Below are positions 60,670 through 64,000 of a stretch of 64,000 nt of DNA, piece after piece. Origin of the DNA: Candidatus Latescibacterota bacterium (GTDB lineage Bacteria; Latescibacterota; UBA2968; UBA8231); NCBI GenBank assembly GCA_022819745.1, contig JAJEGS010000024.1:1-64000 (forward strand), written 5' to 3'. Each line of letters opens with the position of its first letter. The stretch's first letter is position 1. Below the pieces are notes generated by a model. The model had not been told where the DNA came from. It ran no database searches and was given only the letters and a program-made list of their open reading frames with translations. A program made the translations under genes and the position numbers.

Positions 60670-62060
60670 CCGGCCCTGCGCTGCAAGGCGCGCTGCTGGT
60701 AGAGGAAGTCGAAGAGGTTGCCCTCGTGCGGCTGGTCCCAGGCGATTTCGTGGGTGGGGATCGGGCCGAGGTTGAGGCGTTCGATGTGGGGCGCGGCGAG
60801 CAGTTGGCGCGTTAGGTCCTCGTCCTCGGTGAGGGCGGTAGCCACCAGCGTCGGGCCGATGCGTGTGACCACTTCTTCTTGTGGGGCTTCTACTACCGAG
60901 GCGAACGGAAAGAGATATTCGGTGTTGGCGAGCGGATGTTGCCAGTCGGAGGCGTGGATCAAGGTTGGGTTGAGGAAAGTGCAGCCGCCGGTCTCGGCGA
61001 TGCGTTCGCCTTGACCTCTGGCCGTGTCTGTTGCGTCGCCGAGTTGGGTGTTGATTAGGGTTGAGAACTGGTGCGCTACTGCGGGGTTGGAGAAGGCGGC
61101 GATTTGGGCTTGGGGGTCGTCGAGGGGACGGGCTTGGATTTGGCTCAGGCGTTCGCCGACGGCGGTGGCGATTGCGCGACCGTGGGCAGGCACCCAGATG
61201 CCGGAGGCGTTGAGGCAGGAGCGGCCTCCGTTGGAAGCGATTGAGGCGACCATGAGGTCGAGGTAGTGTTCCCACTGGTCAATTTTGTCCGCGCCGATGA
61301 TGATCTTGCTGCGCCCTGGTCCGTGTAGTTGGACGCGGGGGTCGTCACGCCAGGGGGCGACGGTGGGACCGCCGCCGAATAGCAGCGAGCGATTGCAGCG
61401 GAGCAGGATTTCGGTGCTGCCGCCGTGGTCGGTTGGATAGTAGCTCAAGGCTTGAGGTGGACAGCCGGCTGCGATCAGGGATTGGGCGATGCGGTAGGGC
61501 GTCCACGGTTCTTCGCGGCCCGGTTTGAGCACTAGCGGAATTTTGAGCGGAATGGCCGGTAGCCACAGCGCGTGGACGCCGGGGGAGTTGCTCGGCAGGA
61601 TGCAGCCGAGGGCTTGGGCGTGGGACGCGAAGTGGAGCGGACTTGGGCCGTCGTCGAGGACGGTTAGGTCCAGGCCCCGGGTTAGGCCGCTGAGTACAGC
61701 GGGCATTTCGACGCCGACGCGGTGGATTTTGTCCATATTGGCGCGGGCCAGCGACTGCGGCAGGCCGGTGGTGGCCGAGACTTGCGCGACGTAGTCATCC
61801 GGGGTTTGGCTGTCGTCGCCTAAAGGCAGCTCGGCGTGTAAGAAGAGGTCAGCGGCTCGTTGGCAGATGGCGACTAATTCGGCGACGGTGAGGGCTTGCA
61901 GTGCTTGGTGATTGCGCTCTTGGGCGGCTAAGTCGCGGGCGATTAGGCCTCGGTTGGCTTGGCTGACTTGGGCCAGCGGTTCGCCGGTGGCGATGTGGGC
62001 GACGGCGAGGCGGTCGAGGCTGGTGTAGGGCTGGCCAGCGCGGAGGATGGGTAGGTGCAT
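60666..62060 (-). CDS. Aldehyde dehydrogenase-family protein
   Basis: This 464-aa enzyme has catalytic C282 in NGGRSCLNAS and the NAD-site lysine K179 in VLKPGREEP. The order matches the ALDH superfamily, but the body is divergent (MHLPILRAGQPYTSLDRLAV at the start). Spacing and the Cys region fall near acylating or semialdehyde-type members, so it may form acyl-CoA, acid or phosphate product. It is translationally coupled to the alcohol dehydrogenase (ATGA) and divergent from the TonB receptor at 62157. Confidence 0.85.
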   Translation of the reverse strand: MHLPILRAGQPYTSLDRLAVAHIATGEPLAQVSQANRGLIARDLAAQERNHQALQALTVAELVAICQRAADLFLHAELPLGDDSQTPDDYVAQVSATTGLPQSLARANMDKIHRVGVEMPAVLSGLTRGLDLTVLDDGPSPLHFASHAQALGCILPSNSPGVHALWLPAIPLKIPLVLKPGREEPWTPYRIAQSLIAAGCPPQALSYYPTDHGGSTEILLRCNRSLLFGGGPTVAPWRDDPRVQLHGPGRSKIIIGADKIDQWEHYLDLMVASIASNGGRSCLNASGIWVPAHGRAIATAVGERLSQIQARPLDDPQAQIAAFSNPAVAHQFSTLINTQLGDATDTARGQGERIAETGGCTFLNPTLIHASDWQHPLANTEYLFPFASVVEAPQEEVVTRIGPTLVATALTEDEDLTRQLLAAPHIERLNLGPIPTHEIAWDQPHEGNLFDFLYQQRALQRRAG

Positions 62061-62156
62061 GAGTTTGGATTTTGGGTTAGAGTTGGAGTAAGGGGTTACG
62101 ATCTATAATCTATAAATCTGTAATCGCAGAACAAAACTCGGGGGCTCGATTAATTT

Positions 62157-64000
62157 ATGTTTAATCTGCGTCTCAGTTTAGTCGTCTTGGTTGCCATCGG
62201 TATCGCGAATCAATTCCTAGACCGTGCGGCTGCGCAGGATGATTCTGAGAGGATTTATCAACTTGAAGAGACTGTTGTCACTGCGGAGCGGATAGAAAAC
62301 TCACTTTTTGCATCTACCGCTGCTGTGTCGGTGCGTACCAGCGCTGAGATGGAGTTCCTGCCACTGAAAAACCTCGCCGCTGCGCTGGAAACTTTTCCGG
62401 GAATTTCTTTTTTGCACCGCGATGGGTTGGGGCGCGATCCGTTGGCGACGTTGCGCGGTTTTTACGGTGGCGGCGAAGCAGAATATCTGCTGGTTATGAT
62501 CGATGGAAGGCCGATCAATGAGCTTGAGAGAGGGTTGATGAATTGGAATGCCATTCCGCTGGCAAGTATTAGCTCAATTGAATTGCTGCGCGGGGGCGCG
62601 TCTTCGCTGTACGGCGATGCTGCGATTGGTGGCGTTGTTAATGTGGTTACCTCTGGCGAGCATGCACCTCTAACGCAGGTTTCAGTAACGGGTGGGAACT
62701 TTGGGTCACTGGGCGCGCAGGCTCGAACAGGTGGCCTTTGGAATGGGCGCGAGTATGTGGCATTTGGATCGGGGGAGCGACACACTGGGTTTCGAGATCA
62801 TGCTGACCGCGCGGCAGAAAATCTTGGGGGTTCCTTTGCGCTACTGCAAAAACCCAACGGCTCACTTGCCGTTTCAACAACCCATCACTTCCAGCAATTT
62901 GATGAACCCGGCCCATTGACTGGCGCTGAATTAGATGACGACCGTTCCCAATCTGCACCATTCTACAAGTTTGACCATACTACCGACCGAACGCATCGGG
63001 CGGCGATAACAGGTGATTATAATCTTCGCGATAGGGCCAAATTCTCCGGCGCGGTTTCCGGCGAGATCCGCGATTCCGACGCGGTCAGGACATTGCAACT
63101 GAGCCCCGAATTTGCCGACACCAAGAATCGTTTACTTACGGCTTCGCGCCTCACGAGTTCGCTGCAGTTGACGTTCGACCAACTAGGATTTCCCGGCAAA
63201 GATCGCCTCAGTCTTGGCATTGACGCGGGCGTGCATTCGCTCTCGTCCGAGTATTATCAGTTTCTTCTTGGTGGACTGGCTGACTATAGTGAGATGAGTT
63301 CTGTTGCGCGTGGCGCATTGGAGGAAAAGGGCGCTAGCACTCGGCGTTCGGCTGCTGGGTTCCTGCAGTACGAACTTACGCCGATGCAAACACTGCGCGT
63401 CGTCTTGGGAGTGCGCGCCGATATAATTCGCGATCAGTTTACCCCTAAAGCGCCGAGTGAAGGGGAGGAACAATCAACAACTCACGCGGAGTTGAGTCCA
63501 AAGGCGGGAGCGAATTTCCGTTATGTAAAAACAGAGCGGCATGTCGGCAACCTGTACGCCAACGTTGCGCGATCGTTCAAAGCTCCAACACTGGATCAGC
63601 TCTATGACCAGCGTTCAATTATCTTTGAAATCCCACCAAATCCTCCGTTCAAAGTCCTGCTTTCAAGTGTTGATTTAAATCCACAGTTTGGGACATCTGT
63701 TGAGGTGGGAGGTTATCATCATGCGGTGTTGTTCCCGAACCTCCTGTACGGCGAACTGTCGCTCGCGGCTTATACGATGGACATGAAGAATGAGTTGGAT
63801 TTTGACCTTCAGCAACTCAAGTACGTGAATATCGGCAAAAGCCGCCATCAGGGGATTGAGACGGGTCTCAGGCTTACGATGAAGCAGAACCTGAATTTGT
63901 TTCTCAACTACACCCACCAAGCCGCTAAATCTCAAATTGGCGAATATGCGGGCAAATTTCTGAAGGCGATCCCACGCGATGTGATCTACGGCGGCGTCAA
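62157..64000 (+). CDS. TonB-dependent receptor (vitamin B12/BtuB-like), 3' end beyond window
   Basis: The frame is open from ATG 62157 to the window edge (614 codons). It has a signal peptide (SLVVLVAIGIANQF to AAAQ), TonB box EETVVTAER, and a plug with LVMIDGRPINELERGLMNW, SSIELLRGGASSLYGDAAIGG and VNVVT, typical of BtuB/ferric-enterobactin receptors, followed by barrel strands. No stop is met and the last ~100 residues of the barrel must lie outside. TATAAT at 62104-62109 may be its -10 element; no clear -35 or ribosome site is seen. It is divergent from the dehydrogenase pair. Confidence 0.85.
   Translation, partial: MFNLRLSLVVLVAIGIANQFLDRAAAQDDSERIYQLEETVVTAERIENSLFASTAAVSVRTSAEMEFLPLKNLAAALETFPGISFLHRDGLGRDPLATLRGFYGGGEAEYLLVMIDGRPINELERGLMNWNAIPLASISSIELLRGGASSLYGDAAIGGVVNVVTSGEHAPLTQVSVTGGNFGSLGAQARTGGLWNGREYVAFGSGERHTGFRDHADRAAENLGGSFALLQKPNGSLAVSTTHHFQQFDEPGPLTGAELDDDRSQSAPFYKFDHTTDRTHRAAITGDYNLRDRAKFSGAVSGEIRDSDAVRTLQLSPEFADTKNRLLTASRLTSSLQLTFDQLGFPGKDRLSLGIDAGVHSLSSEYYQFLLGGLADYSEMSSVARGALEEKGASTRRSAAGFLQYELTPMQTLRVVLGVRADIIRDQFTPKAPSEGEEQSTTHAELSPKAGANFRYVKTERHVGNLYANVARSFKAPTLDQLYDQRSIIFEIPPNPPFKVLLSSVDLNPQFGTSVEVGGYHHAVLFPNLLYGELSLAAYTMDMKNELDFDLQQLKYVNIGKSRHQGIETGLRLTMKQNLNLFLNYTHQAAKSQIGEYAGKFLKAIPRDVIYGGV

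Noticed and set aside
60670..61275. 202-codon Pro/Arg-rich extension upstream of the alcohol dehydrogenase
   Set aside because: It lies entirely within the ALDH gene in a shifted frame, and the domain starts at ATG 60669.

Overview
The window looks like the chromosome of an uncultured Gram-negative bacterium with high GC content. It has two TonB-dependent receptors, a SurA-like lipoprotein, large outer-membrane-type barrels, and several secreted proteins with FlgD/gliding-motility-type C-terminal tails. That mix, together with phytanoyl-CoA-dioxygenase-like, mandelate-racemase-like and DUF6785-like genes and five PQQ-type beta-propellers, resembles FCB-group candidate phyla such as Latescibacterota (Poribacteria is an alternative). 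This placement rests on gene content alone; no rRNA, tRNA or marker gene was found.

Region A (1-22180, + strand) encodes envelope and secretion functions. It opens with the end of a leishmanolysin-like metallopeptidase. Next come a CBM9/DOMON-like secreted protein, three tandem discoidin-like proteins with FlgD-type tails, two paralogous barrel-like proteins of 930 and 944 aa with Asp/Asn-rich loops, a parvulin lipoprotein, an enolase-superfamily enzyme, a second CBM9-like protein carrying a PKD domain, and a coupled pair: a GT39-like membrane protein with TPRs and an SGNH-hydrolase-like protein with TPRs. Spacing is tight throughout. I read 816-14348 as one candidate surface system whose function I cannot name.

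Region B (22281-28014) is mixed. It holds an orphan DNA methyltransferase, a DUF6785-like membrane protein, a PhyH-like dioxygenase, a BrnTA toxin-antitoxin module and a PQQ propeller. Region C (34053-28042, - strand) is a compact operon: a short adenylosuccinate-synthetase-like enzyme, a DMT-type membrane protein, a hotdog thioesterase, and a LolD/MacB-like ATPase with an FtsX-type permease. A LysR gene is divergently transcribed. Region D (35067-39114) holds HigBA, two decayed gene fragments, and a frameshifted metalloprotease/WD40/Ig/FlgD protein interrupted at poly-G tracts.

Region E (53164-39352, - strand) is the most striking layout. Eleven genes run head to tail with eight 4-bp start/stop overlaps and no gap above 13 bp. 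In transcription order they are: a PQQ propeller, a HemN-like radical SAM protein, three tandem PQQ propellers, a TonB siderophore-type receptor, a PaaK-like ligase, a halogenase-like flavoprotein, a DUF3311-like small membrane protein, a sodium:solute symporter and a GT4 glycosyltransferase. It reads as an uptake-and-modification pathway for an unknown, possibly aromatic or metal-binding, compound.

Region F (53185-59355) is accessory. It has a 51-aa ORF before an ABC exporter, an intact IS4-type insertion sequence with 17-bp inverted repeats and a 7-bp target duplication, a UPF0175 gene, and an HhH-SNF2 helicase. Region G (59542-64000) has an iron-type alcohol dehydrogenase and an aldehyde dehydrogenase that overlap by 4 bp, and a divergent TonB receptor cut by the window edge.
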